NCBI GenBank assembly: GCA_021399435.1
Contig: JAJTUP010000045.1
Location: 186,001-250,000 of the forward strand
DNA length: 64,000 bases
From: Diaporthe sp. PMI_573
Lineage: Eukaryota > Ascomycota > Sordariomycetes > Diaporthales > Diaporthaceae
Direction of reading: 5' to 3'
The position numbers were made by a program, and so were the translations under genes. Shown in pieces: positions 1-10,489 of the stretch; positions within the stretch are counted from its first letter, which is position 1; every line of letters starts with the position of its first letter. The notes below the pieces were generated by a model, which was not told where the DNA came from, made no database searches, and was given only the letters and a program-made list of their open reading frames with translations.

Positions 1-19
1 GCTCGTTGCCGATGCATGA

Positions 20-268
20 GCTGAAAGAGATTCATCTCGCTTCATCCTATCTCGAGGGCTTATGTATTTGTCTCATCTCGATGAGGAAGCACACAAGTCC
101 CTGAAGGCCGTGGCTCAGACCTGTGGAGATAGCGTGGCCCAGGAGCTATCCGCGGATATGGCTAAGGTTGCTGAGGAGCTTGCTGAGGCGCGTACTCATA
201 GGTGTCAACGACCGGAACAGGAAATCAATTCTTTGGTTCTACAGTGGTTTGCAGGAGCGGGAAGATGA
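20..268 (+). pseudogene. coding-like fragment, not identified
   Basis: One frame is open from just after a TGA at position 17 to a TGA at 266, and reads as an acidic, alanine/glutamate-rich, probably helical peptide. A second frame at the very left edge reads a short leucine-rich stretch (LPMHELKEIHL) that resembles an LRR repeat. No start codon context, intron or domain can be assigned, and the left part of any gene lies outside the window. It may be the tail of a degraded gene. I do not recognise a family. Confidence 0.2.
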
Positions 269-1483
269 TTTAGCTTACATTTGCGGGGCCCTTAAAAGAC
301 GAGAGGGGCTTCCAGCGCGAGTGAGGGAATGAACGAAAGGAATAGTTGGGGCAGTGGAACGCAAAAGGGATTTCTTTAAAGTTATTCAGATCAGAACTAA
401 GAGCCATCCACTGGAGAATGGCGATGGAAATGGGTAAATTCCAATGAATTGCACCAACTTTAAGTGGTCGTTTGATTTCTCGCCGGGTCATGACTGTTAG
501 TAACGTGATGTATCCCAGGCCGGTGATACGGCGTGATGGATAAACACAACATGTTCATCATTTCAGAATTATTGGGATCCCGAACGTCAAATCCATCCAA
601 AGTAATACACAAGGATATAAAGAGGTCCCGTGTATTCTTAATGGAAGCTAAAATGTCGAGACTTTTTCTGTGAATGAGAAGACTCGGTGTCGAAGTGCAG
701 AAGCTGCATCTGAGCGATCCAATGGTCACGAGCATGCAGTGTGGTACTGCGGAGGCGCGATCGACACACGCCATCCTCCACCCCGCCCGCGCAAAGCGGC
801 GCCGTTCAGCCGAGCCGGGCAGATCGCAAGGCTTTCAGTAAGATGTGACATCGAGACCAGAGAGGCCGCCAGTGCCACCAAGATCACATGTCATGTCCCG
901 GAGAAGAGTAAGGTACGACTATGGGAAGACAATACAGACCAGGAGCTTTTCCTCACTGAATATCCGAACTAGCCACCATAGTTCGTGTTACCTGTAGTGA
1001 GTAGGTATTGAACGAGCGAAGTCGGTCGTTACCGCGGCCGCCAATGGCTTTCTGAACGTACTTTTCTAACCTTTCAAGTGGCTTGCATTTAAGCAGACTG
1101 GCGAGATCATAGACACCAAGACTTCATTTCATAATTCTTAATTAGGGGTTGGCTTTATCGCCCTTCCTCCGTCCCTGACCTGGTCTTGTTTTACAAATGC
1201 TGTAAGCAAAAATACAACACAGATTCAAATGCTCGATCTCTTCATTTGGGACTAGGCCCTGTTTTTTAAACACACAAGTACTAAATTGCACTAGCAAGGA
1301 ATCGCCGAACCCCAGGGGTAGGTTACGCCTTGCTGGGAAAAGGGCTACAGGCTGTAGCCCCTACCTTTCATATCTGGGGCCAGGGTCCCCCGGGATGGCC
1401 GGGACACATAGAGGTCATTACGTTGTGATGACATGGGCGTCGTAGAATACGCTATCGTGTAACAGAATGGTCTAGTCCTAGGA
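269..1483. other. intergenic, no gene recognised
   Basis: About 1.2 kb with only short, mutually overlapping ORFs of unlikely composition. The only structure seen is a small perfect stem at 1345-1363 (GGGCTACA-ggc-TGTAGCCC) in a GC-rich patch. The right end abuts the hAT target duplication. Confidence 0.5.
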
Positions 1484-1491
1484 AGTGCTAC

Positions 1492-3949
1492 TAGGGATGG
1501 GCACGTGTTTAATACACATGTGTATTAAACTGCTTTTTATTATAATGAAGCAGCTTTTTATTCCGAATAAAAAGCGCGCTTTTTATTGCAATATAACTAC
1601 CCGTATATGAAGCTGCCCAAGGGTCATATAATACAAATAACCAAGCCAAATTAGGTCAACTTTTTCCCCGTTCCTTCGCTCTCTGACCCATCTTGGACCT
1701 CAAATGTGTCCACAACTGTCTCTTCTCCGTCGGAGGCGGGTTGGTGAGTGAACTCGCCGATAACAGCGTCAACTTCCAGACTTGATGCGCAATGGATTTC
1801 CATATACGTATCTTCGAGAGTAAGCCAACCGTCTTCTGTCAAATCTTCCCAGCTAACCACCGTAGAATCAACCTCATTGCGATGATCAAGAGGTTGATTC
1901 TGAGACTTTGTTATCCTCTCTAGCACCCGTTCGTTCATGTAGATGAACGCCAACTTGTCAGCGTTGGCTGGTGTGAGCCTGTTGCGTGCCTTGCTGTGGA
2001 GGAAGTTAACCGCCGAGAATGATCTCTCTGAGGGAACTGAATTGGCTATGGTTCCAAAGATTCGGACAGCAAGTGTAGCCAGCTTGCTGCCCTGGTTATC
2101 AAGAAGCATCCAAGCATCTAATGGCGTCCATTCTTTTGAATAGACTAAGCCTCCCGCAGCAAACTGGCCGCCCGATTGTGCTCGGAAGTGGTTAAATTCT
2201 CGAACAACATGAAGGTAGTCAGCAGGATTGACTGCTGACTTAAAGAACCGAAGCACTTTCATCATCAGCTGTTCTTCAAGCTTAGTCCCGACTGTGTCAG
2301 GCCTTAATGCAAATCCTGCATAATGAATATCATATGTCTGTTTGTCCATCCGGTTTAACCATACGGAATACAGCTCGCTGAAATTCACGTCTTTATGTTG
2401 CTGAGAATCGTCAAGTGCTTTCCATTCTGCTTTAATCTCCAGCCAACGAGGAATTACTATGGCCGATGTGAGCCCGATCGGCTTCTGAGGCATGCTGACG
2501 ACTGCTGACAGGCTTAATTATAGCCAAAACAGTCTCTAGGCGTATCCAGAAGTGAGGGTTATTGACAGACTCCAGCACCCTCGGAAGAAGCTCGAGAGAC
2601 CCGGAGGCTAGCTCTGCCCTCACGTCAGGACGGCGAGCGTATGTTTGGAGAGGCTCTTTACAGCGTAAAACTGACCGCAAAGCATTGAACTGGCTGCCCC
2701 AGCGTGTGATTACAATAAAGCGAGCGGTTAGTTATAGCTAGGAGTCAGAAAAACTTAAAGACCCACGCGGATAAAAACGCCTTATGGTGGCCCCAAGCTG
2801 CCTTTTGTGCCTCTCTCAATCGAGCCAACTGCAGTTTCGACTTCTTGAAGAAGGTGACAATTAATGTAGTGCTTTTGAATGTCTCCTCAAAGAACGGCAG
2901 CTCTAGGATGTCCTTGATGAGTAGCTGTAACCCATGTGAATCGCAGAGGGAAAAGAAGCAATGCTGGAATTCCTTTCTTGCAGCCAAATGCACATGAGCT
3001 TTCCTCATCACGCTATCCGTATCTGTGCAAAACGAGTTAATTCGCAAGAAGTTACCCTTGCAAATTATCTCCAGCTCAGGATACAAAAGATCAATGTAGT
3101 GCTCAGCCGTGTGTTGAATCTCTCCTGTATCAAACGTCTTCCAATAGAACGCCGGACCATTTGCCACCTGTATCGAGATATTGATAATTCGATGACTTGT
3201 GATATTGTCTGAGGCGTCAAAGATCACGTTGATACGTTCTGTCTGGTCGAGGATATCTTGGACTTGGTTGTGGTACTCAGAATAAGTCGGGGCTAGTAGC
3301 CGCTGCACTCGGCGACGAGACGGTGGTTGCCAGGCAGTATTCAGCTTGCTCAACAGAATCCGCATTCGTTTGGACTCGAAGAGGTTAAATGGACGGCCAT
3401 CAGCAAAAATTGCTCTAGCAGCAAGCTCATCAAGCATCTGCTTAAAGGTCTTGTCCACTACAGGAAAGTGCTGAGTAAGTTGAGACTGCTGAGACTGTTG
3501 CTGCCCTCTGTAATTGGGGCAATGGCGAAGTAAGTGCTTCTTCTGACGAGTAGTGCCCTTGGTTGTCTCGTGGCCGCAGTGCTTGCACTTGACTCGTGAG
3601 TTCTTGAACCCCAAGCTAGCGTCCGAGGCAATCGTGATAAATTCTCGGTGGACCTGGTGGTCGGCTGGCCTTCCAGAGGTTCTAGGCATTGTAGAAGAAG
3701 CACGAAGGGTCTGAAGGTAGTGGGGAGTCGGATTGGGAAGTTTCAGGGGGATACAGCCACAGGCTGTTGAAGGCTGTGGAGAAAAGGAGGTCGGAACAGG
3801 GATTATATTGAGCCGACGCACTAAGCCTGTTTTGGAAGACGCTAAACCTAATATAGGAGGGGAAATAATGCATATAAAACGCGCCTGCTTTAAATATTTA
3901 ATGCAAAAAGCGCATTTTATTTAATGATGCAGCTTTAAATCCATCCCTA
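1492..3949 (-). mobile_element. hAT DNA transposon, complete ends (hAT copy 1)
   Basis: The element begins TAGGGATGG at 1492-1500 and ends with the exact inverted copy CCATCCCTA at 3941-3949. It is flanked by a perfect 8-bp duplication AGTGCTAC at 1484-1491 and 3950-3957, the target-site length typical of hAT. Total length is 2458 bp. AT-rich subterminal DNA lies inside both ends (1504-1600 and 3850-3935). The interior encodes a BED-finger/hAT transposase on the minus strand that is now broken. Element boundaries are directly visible; assignment to hAT rests on the TSD length plus the transposase domains. Confidence 0.93.
1651..3689 (-). pseudogene. hAT transposase, disrupted
   Basis: The likely start is the ATG at 3689 (MPRTSGRP), followed by a BED-type zinc finger (CKHCG...H...HC). 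The central catalytic region follows, with the motif NVIFDASDNITSHRIINIS and, further on, CDSHGLQLLIKD. The C-terminal dimerisation domain contains SVPSERSFSAVNF and ARNRLTPANADK. The frame stops at 2745 where hAT copy 3 at 54.2-56.6 kb has an intron. Here a donor (GTGGGT) and branch site (CTAAC) remain, but the expected acceptor AG reads TG near 2714. A second break, a one-base frameshift, lies near 2460 between the segment ending at 2432 and the one ending at 1651. The three segments together are about as long as an intact member (around 660 aa). No functional protein is expected from this copy. Confidence 0.88.
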
Positions 3950-4417
3950 AGTGCTACAACACGTACAGCGTTTAGAAAAGACAACGCCGCCTGAGCGGTA
4001 TCGGCGATCGTTGTGTGTGAAAGGCACCTAACACGGCATTGTCCAGGCCTTCTATTTTTTCATTCCTGTGCGACAAGAAAATATGTTGAGGTCCTCGTTA
4101 CCCTATCTTCATGGTAGTCACCCAGTATCAGACCATCTGGCGTACGACGATAATGCGTAACCTGGCGCCGCTAACAGACGGGAGCATCCCACCTGGAGAT
4201 CCGGACCGCGCCTATGGAGCAGCTGCCAACCGGCTTCACAATAATGTGCGCGGGTTGCTTGAGGGAAAAGATTGAGGAGGGAATTAAGAGGATCATGCAC
4301 GAGACCAACAAGATGGGATGCAACGAGAGTCCCTCAAATGAGAGAAGTAAAGATAAAAGCTGGATGTTTCTAGAAGTAGTTCAAGAAAAATAGGAGTGAC
4401 AATTTTGACATTAAGTT

Positions 4418-5125
4418 ACGATCCCAAGAAGAATACACAAAAGGATCAAACCTATCCAAGCTGCCACTGAAAGAACTAGACAGATAAAGAGCTGGGAGGA
4501 CAGGTTCTTAGAAACTGACAGAGGCTTTTTGCTTGACATTCTCAGCGTGAAGCAGTCGAGGACGCCTGCGTGGCCGTCTCTTTGCTCCTTAAGGCTCACA
4601 CAGGTCTCAATGAAGAAAGACGATCTTCTCGCCCTCGTCAAAAATCATGCCGCCACGCTCCGCCAGCTGAGTCTCGGAGAGTACGACCTAGACCGTTTTC
4701 TTTTTAAATAATTGGCCAAGTTGGCTTCTTCGGACAATCTGAAGCTTTCTTCGATACAGGTGTCTCAAGATCGTGTCAAACGGCAATGCACGGACAAGTC
4801 TCTGCTTCGCCATCTCCAAGGCGAATTCGGCAGCGACCAAATGTCCAAGTACAGCGGTTGCATCACCACTCGTCAGAGACTGTTGGCAGACGGCGACAGG
4901 GGGCTGTCACATGACGATAATGTCCGGAGCAAGCGCACCATGGAATACCTTCTAGGCGACGAGAGGTGGGAAATCCGATGGAGTCTAGATGAATCGACCG
5001 ACAGAATGATGCCCGTTTCCTATCCGATAAAGCACGGAGACAGCCATGCGAGGGACGCCGTCGCCAGGGACGCCAACTCAATCGACAGCCAGGACGCGCG
5101 CTTCCCTGCACATCAATCAATCTAG
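4418..5125 (+). pseudogene. F-box/LRR-like protein fragment with in-frame stop
   Basis: A frame open from about 4418 reads as the C-terminal half of a fungal F-box-type protein: a basic/acidic stretch, then PSLCSLRLTQVSMKKDDLL and HAATLRQLSLGEYDL, a pattern typical of leucine-rich segments in such proteins. A TAA at 4709-4711 interrupts the frame, but the same frame continues open and coding-like to 5123. The part after the stop is hydrophilic, without domains. No F-box or start codon is visible upstream; the hAT element 470 bp away may have separated it from its 5' part, but this is not shown. Family assignment is by pattern only. Confidence 0.4.
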
Positions 5126-5655
5126 AAGCTATATGTCGTTAATCAAGATTGAGATAGAGGATCACACGAAGGACGAGCTACGCAAAACTGAGGATCGCAT
5201 GCTTCGGGAGCAAGACACCCCCTTACGATTGCTACTATATCTAACCTTGCAGGGTGTTTAAAACGTCAAAAGAAGTGCCGGGGAGGACGAGGGCTGATTG
5301 ATGAGGCCATAGCTACCACTAGTTTACGTAGATAATGACATTTCCACCTAGGCTATGGCCGACAAAGACAATTGGACGCTTAGGAGTGCCGCTGCGGATA
5401 AATAGAAAGGAGCAAAAGGGTAATATGCACGACTCAGATTTCTTCTGACAGGTGAGGGTATTTCCCTGGAAGTGTTTTTCATCTCAACAGCCCATAGACT
5501 CAATGGATTGAGTCGTTGGGGAGGCCTCTGCTTTATGATCGGCAAACAGTTATCACGGGGAGGATGGGCCAAGAGAAGACCTTTGAGGTCTACCTCTTTC
5601 AGCAGGAACTGACGTTTTGGGAAACAGTGACACAAAAACGGAAAGAGATGAGGCT
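5126..5655. other. intergenic, no gene recognised
   Basis: Only short ORFs on both strands with no supporting signal. The segment immediately right of it contains the tail of the relic on the minus strand. Confidence 0.4.
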
Positions 5656-5961
5656 TCAAAGCCCAAAAGTGGGGGAAAAGACAGCAAGGTGGCAGCTCCA
5701 GGGGCGTACCGTTGCAAGAATACCAAACGTCCAGGGCAGCAGATTCTAACAGTCAACTGCAGATCTCCATCACCATGCAAAAAACTATAACGTCTTTTGA
5801 GCCACACAACATACAGATTTCGTGGAAGGGATATCAGTCGTCCAAGCTTCATAATCTGGAAATCTGATGGGTGCATATTTCGTTGAGGCTGAACTAGTTG
5901 ACGGCTCGGAAGGCGGCGGCGTGGAGGAGGCAGCCTCTATGCCCTCATCAAACGAGTCCAT
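5656..5961 (-). pseudogene. N-terminal remnant of a membrane-protein gene
   Basis: Exon 1 (5961-5815) starts MDSFDEG, is Ser/Thr/Pro-rich and ends [13 protein letters not shown]. It is followed by a consensus donor GTATGT and an intron (5814-5746) ending GTTAG. Exon 2 (5745-5656) begins NLLPWTFGILAT, which looks like the start of a first membrane segment. It then runs out of frame into a stop after 29 codons. In fungal membrane proteins of this general layout several helices would be expected to follow; none can be read cleanly. It is therefore probably a truncated or frameshifted copy. Confidence 0.4.
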
Positions 5962-6351
5962 AGTGATGGGAAGAGTCCGCAAACAGTGTAGAGGAGGTCA
6001 GATCGAATGCTGCGAGAACGGCAGCCATCAAGAAATTTCAATCTAAGCTTGTTCAAAACAGATCATACTAGATAGCTCTGAGGGCTGCAGTAGGGCCTGT
6101 TGTCTCGCTCCGCGCAGTAAGGAGCATCCGCGATAGTGGTGATTAGGTAGGTAACTGACCACCCCCCTGCATATTTGCAGGGATACAGCGGGCGACAAAC
6201 CCAAGAAATTAAAACGCAGCAGATATTGCCGCCGGTTCGTTCTCCGACAACTCATGTTGCTTGCCCCTTGTCTCGGCACAACACGAGACTACATCACTAC
6301 TGTACCCACACCTATAGCGTTCACATTTTGTATTTTGCTCGATCTTCTACA

Positions 6352-7229
6352 ATGGGCTTCAAGCAAAAGGCTCTCTGGGGGGGATATACACTCATCATTA
6401 TTGTCGTAGTCCTTTTCAGTACAGCCAGTTTTGGCTTCAACCTCTACGCCATCGTTGAAGCTCGCAAATGGCTCGGGGACTTCGTTCGACTCTCGGGACA
6501 TGGGAGCAATAACTGGAACTGGGCCGTGGCCATCCTCTTTTTCGCCTCCAGCGGACTCCTCGGCAACAGCGTCGTGATAGGATGTAGCTATAAGCTTCGG
6601 GGACCCGGGTGTTGGCGCAATGTCATTTCCGGCCTGGAATGTGCTTCGATCTTGCATCTCGTCATCACGGCGCCGGCATGGGACGCCGTGCATAGGTACC
6701 GCTGGCCGAACTCCTGCGCGAGGCGGGACACGCCGACCACGCCTACCACGTCGACATATTCTACAAGCTCGGAGAGACCGTGATCATCTTCTGGTCCGTC
6801 ATTGGCTTCATCTGCTTAGTCGTGGTGCTGTGCCACCTTGTGTCAGAGCATTGTCTTAAACGAAGCACGGATAGCCTCTGTGAGGAGTCAGAGCAAACGA
6901 AGAAGCACCGGAGCCAATCGCAGGCAAATCCAGACGTGGAGAAGGGCGACAATCCGAAAAAGGACGGGCGTCTCAGGAATGAGCCTGGCCCACTCAATCA
7001 TCACCCAATTTTCACCGAGGAAGACATGCCTAGTACGGACAATACTGCAAACCGAGACCTCATGCGCTATGTCCAGAATGAAAACAAAGCTGTTCTATGC
7101 GGCCAGAACTATTTCGACAGTGTCAGCGATCTCTCGTCTGCGGACTCTATATTTGTCAAGGATTACGAAGAAGTTGATATTGGTTTCTATACAACGCTAA
7201 CGCCCCCTCCATTTGTAAAACGTACCTAA
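6352..7229 (+). pseudogene. small multipass membrane protein with a frameshift
   Basis: The ATG at 6352 opens a frame with a hydrophobic segment (TLIIIVVVLFSTASFGF), a short loop, a second (WAVAILFFASSGLLGNSVVIG) and a third (LECASILHLVITAP). Near 6690 the coding signal moves to another frame, which continues coherently through a fourth helix (VIIFWSVIGFICLVVVL). A roughly 120-residue hydrophilic tail, rich in charged residues and Ser/Thr, runs to the TAA at 7229. The shift point has no room for an intron of normal size, so it is a one- or two-base indel or a sequencing error. Four predicted helices with a cytosolic-type tail suggest a tetraspan-like fungal membrane protein of unknown role. 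Confidence 0.55.
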
Positions 7230-7251
7230 GCAATCCTTCCTGAGAATTTCA

Positions 7252-7599
7252 ATGGAGACTCACAAACTTGCGGTATCAAAAAACATCACTGAGGCACGCC
7301 GCACTCAAGACGGAAGCTGCACGATAGCCGCTCACACAAGGAACTGCTTGGACGATCAGAGGGTAATCGAGAAGTTTTATGGAACAGCACTCAGTATCGC
7401 CGTACGCTTGATTGGATGACAAAGCCTATCGCTTGGCGCAGGCATGCTTGCTTTTGCTTCACAATATTTGGGTTTCTCAAACCGTATTACAGGTTTCATA
7501 GGCATCACGTTCGGCTCGAAAGAGATTGAGGCCGAAGAAGTTCAAGACGAGATTGTGGCCGACATTGGTGAACAGTCTGACCCTGACGAAGGGGTATAA
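7252..7599 (+). pseudogene. hypothetical ORF with one in-frame stop
   Basis: An ATG 22 nt after the preceding gene opens a frame of about 115 codons, interrupted once by TGA at 7417-7419. Both halves are coding-like. The first ends FYGTALSIAVRLIG; the second continues with a hydrophobic stretch (GAGMLAFASQYLGFSNRI) and an acidic tail ending DPDEGV. The stop could come from a CGA-to-TGA change, the type produced by C-to-T mutation. No family recognised. Confidence 0.35.
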
Positions 7600-7769
7600 G
7601 GCTATCCTGGTAGATCTCACTGCTTTTCTTCCTCTCTTGATCAGGATATCTTGGAGGCTCTGGATAATGACTCGGTGTTTCAGAGCTGGCGGGCCTAAGG
7701 AGTGGATAGATAGTAGTATTTTGCAATATAGAGTGTTCCATATAATGGACGGCCAAGGGTCCACTTGAA

Positions 7770-8345
7770 TTATTGTTCAAGTGATGTTTGAACAAGGAAA
7801 GACCTGTGCTGTTGGGCGAAATTCAATCCAAGCCTCGTGCGGATTCCATTTGATTGTTCTGCTAAGCTTGAGATAGCTGATGATAGTTCCGATTGGCGTA
7901 TCAGTTTTGAGGCTCTCAATTTACTTTTCGGGTCTCCTATGAACATGCGTAAAACTTTTTCAAGGTACGGGTCCTCGTTCTCTCCTGTGACGATGAGGAT
8001 GTGAGGGCTAAAACGAGAGACTGTAAGCGGTGACCGTGCCCAGCCCTGTAGTATATCTGCTGTTCTCGAGGGACCAACCGCTGCAACAAAGATAACAATC
8101 ACATCGCTGAACGGAGCAAGGACGTCCCAGTAAAGCTCAAAGCAGAAATAAGCAAGTTCATCCTGGGTCGCTGTTTGGGGTAGCTTCCGTGACAAGGCAA
8201 TCTCATGATATGGCGATGCGGGATTTCCGAGTGATCTTGGGCCACCCACTTGAAACCCACTACACTGAGGGATTTGGGTGGGGCTTCCATATCCACTACA
8301 CACAAGGGCGGAGTGGGTTCAACTGGGATTGATTCCAGGGCTGAT
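7770..8345 (-). pseudogene. fragment resembling the N-terminal region of fungal patatin-like proteins
   Basis: The open frame from 8303 contains LGNPASPYHEIALSR, then LYWDVLAPFSDVIVIFVAAVG and SPHILIVTGENED. This layout resembles the N-terminal region of large fungal FabD/patatin-type phospholipase proteins, which is recalled as carrying a 'dialled-in' FSDV...F motif and a ..VIVT.. strand. An upstream segment in another frame (VEPTPPLCVVDMEAPPKSL, from about 8345) completes the pattern. This implies a frameshift near 8210. The frame stops at 7770, well before any phospholipase catalytic Gly-x-Ser-x-Gly region. The identification rests on remembered family patterns and is tentative. Confidence 0.4.
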
Positions 8346-8372
8346 CAGGGACACGTGGATAACGAGCATATA

Positions 8373-8828
8373 TTATTTCGAAATGTTGCGCCCGCTGGTG
8401 ATGACGCAGCTGTAACGGTTGTCACCGCTAAACGTCTTGCACCCAAGGTCGAGGAGTGCCTTGATGTCCAAATAATTGGCAGCGAGAAGAATCTCAAAGA
8501 GCATCTCCTGGTCTACCTCCATATACTTCTGATCCCACTCGTCGATTGCAGCATTCTCAACACAGGACTCGCTTTTGAGATCTTGGGTGGGGAGAGGATC
8601 GTCACGGTGATGTTCGCACCACATGACAATCTTCTCGAGAACGGGCTGAGTTACGTTTGGGAGAGGCACAGGCTGGGCGGTGGCCGCTTCGAGACCCAAA
8701 TCGTCAATTAGATTCTTTAGAAGGATGGAGCGCTTAGCAACTGGCAGGTCAACAAGCACGATGCCGCCGTCGTTGCATTTGAGCTCAAGCTGACTCTTCT
8801 TGCGCGCGGCATCTTGGTGTTGAAGCAT
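8373..8828 (-). CDS. SKP1-like SCF adaptor, C-terminally truncated
   Basis: 151 residues from the ATG at 8828. SKP1 links cullin and F-box proteins in SCF ubiquitin ligases. The protein shows the POZ/BTB-type N-terminus (LKCNDGGIVLVDLPVAKRS), the ILLKNLIDDLG helix, PLPNVTQPVLEKIVMWCEHH, and the diagnostic DEWDQKYMEVDQEMLFEIL followed by AANYLDIKALLDLGCKT. Normal SKP1 continues with about 45 residues of C-terminal helices that bind the F-box. Here the sequence departs directly after GCKT into 23 unrelated residues. It is therefore either a truncated paralogue or a pseudogene. If expressed it should keep the cullin-binding half and lose most F-box binding. The relic at 7770-8345 lies just downstream on the same strand. 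Confidence 0.8.
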   Translation of the reverse strand: MLQHQDAARKKSQLELKCNDGGIVLVDLPVAKRSILLKNLIDDLGLEAATAQPVPLPNVTQPVLEKIVMWCEHHRDDPLPTQDLKSESCVENAAIDEWDQKYMEVDQEMLFEILLAANYLDIKALLDLGCKTFSGDNRYSCVITSGRNISK

Positions 8829-9888
8829 CTTGATAGTTCACCGTTGGCAAAATTTGGAAGTAGATCTGCTTACTTTTTGGGTCACTGACTCTGTTCTCGA
8901 GCCAAAATTGCAGAGTAGAAATTGAACAGGATATATAAATCCTTGGTGAGAGCTGGTGCATTGTACTTTACTATGCAGTAGAACGACCTTTTGAAATAGG
9001 CACAATCGGCGAAGGAAAGCAACTTAGGCATTTAATTCCATATGTACATATAAATGCATAACCCCTAACTTAGTTCTAGAAGGAAGTTAAAATAAAGTAC
9101 GCAAATAAGTATAAGAAAGTACGCCCAACGACTTTTATACAGACGGTTTAGGAACTTAGTACAATGCCGAATATATAATACATAAAGCCCACAACTTCCC
9201 CGATGCACGCTGGCCTGAGCGAGGCTCAGCCCTGACCTGGGCGCCGTATGGGCCTGAGCTGTGCTGCGGTGCCTTTCGCCGATGCTACTGTCGTGCTCTA
9301 CAGGAGACTGATGTAGAGGGAGCTCCACGGAATCACCACGGCTCACTGGTCACATGTTTGATATGGCCTTTGGTGTGAGTATTGTAGATATGGATGAGAT
9401 TGAGTCTCTCTAAGCTATAGATGCGATGGATGCTCGTCTTAAGTAGACGGAGCGTGATCACGTGTAAATCTGGGTACGTACCGTAAGGTCCCAGATTTGG
9501 CGTGACAGCTACGGCGCCCTCCACCGGGCCTCCGACGGGCCCGAAGTGCTGCCTTCCAACAACTAGTATTTCTGTTTCTTGACTTTAAAATCATATATTT
9601 TGGCTTTTAAAGTTTATGATTACTCTATTTGGGACTTAATATTCTAAAATTTACTATTAAAGATTCAAAACGAGGTTTCTCGTTTTCCTTAGTCTTAATG
9701 CAAGTTTAATTTGTCCATGAATGCTTTATACTGTGATGCAGACCAAGTATAAATATAAGTCAATCCCGCCGCCGTCGCCAGAAAAAAAGAAGGAAAACAG
9801 ACTCTCGAAACATTTTTATTCATATTATTCCTGCGTCACAATTCATTCACCAGAAGAAGTCATTTCTACAAAAACATCCAATCCGAAG
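8829..9888. other. intergenic, partly AT-rich
   Basis: No gene recognised. The stretch 9565-9725 is strongly AT-rich (tracts such as TTTAAAATCATATATTT), unlike the GC-balanced flanks. This would fit old C-to-T decay or simply a promoter-like region for the following fragment. Confidence 0.4.
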
Positions 9889-10281
9889 ATGGCGACAACA
9901 TCTTCCTCAAATGCAGTAAAGATGCAAGGAAGGCAGACCCGCAGCAGCTCGAAAGCTGTGAAACCTCTCAAGACCGCGCAGTTGGCTACGCCGCCACCAG
10001 AGGCTGGCACTAGCACTACTGACACTCACCGAGCCCCCAGAGGTGACACCGATAACGAGGCGCCAGCAGACAAGGTTAAAAAGACGCCGAAGCAGCGCAA
10101 GAAAGATTCAAAACAGCCTACCAGCTGCCTCTCAAACATTCGATAGATTTTGAAGGACAATGAATCCGGATATTATGTTCAGCAGTGTGTAATGGCACTC
10201 AGGAAGCTGATGTACATAATTCTTTCTGCTGGTTTGGATCCAGATGGCAATCAAATTTCTTGCTGGCACACCGCCTCCTGA
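9889..10281 (+). pseudogene. basic, Ser/Thr/Pro-rich ORF interrupted by a stop
   Basis: The ATG at 9889 (MATTSSSNAVK) opens a frame rich in Lys, Arg, Ser, Thr and Pro, including KVKKTPKQRKKDSK. It meets TAG at 10144-10146 and then continues open in the same frame with a more globular segment (ESGYYVQQCVMALRKLMY, SAGLDPDGNQ) to TGA at 10281. Composition suggests a nuclear protein tail joined to a folded domain. No family recognised. The sequence is cut off just before a C13/A9 homopolymer run and the first hairpin repeat. Confidence 0.3.
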
Positions 10282-10398
10282 ATTACAACAACAAGAAGAA
10301 CAAACCAATCCCCCCCCCCCCAAAAAAAAAGGGGAGACTGGAATGCAACGCCGACTCAGGTCTGAACCTAAACCCGCGCCCCTCCCTGTTCCTCCCGC

Positions 10399-10489
10399 TA
10401 CCCTGCGCCATGTTCCGGGCTTAGCCAGCCCGGAGGATGGTCCAGCACTATGTTCCCGGTCTGGCCAACCGGGAGGATGGCGCAGGGTA
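10399..10489. repeat. foldback repeat, copy 1
   Basis: Perfect 13-bp arms (TACCCTGCGCCAT at 10399-10411 and its inverse at 10477-10489) enclose a 65-nt loop. The loop itself contains two smaller stems: CCGGGCTTAGCCAGCCCGG and CCCGGTCTGGCCAACCGGG. The same 65-nt loop, with only a few substitutions, sits in copy 2 at 11324-11388. Downstream flanks of both copies share a GAGCTGG..TTGG..GGTGGAT segment. Confidence 0.85.
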
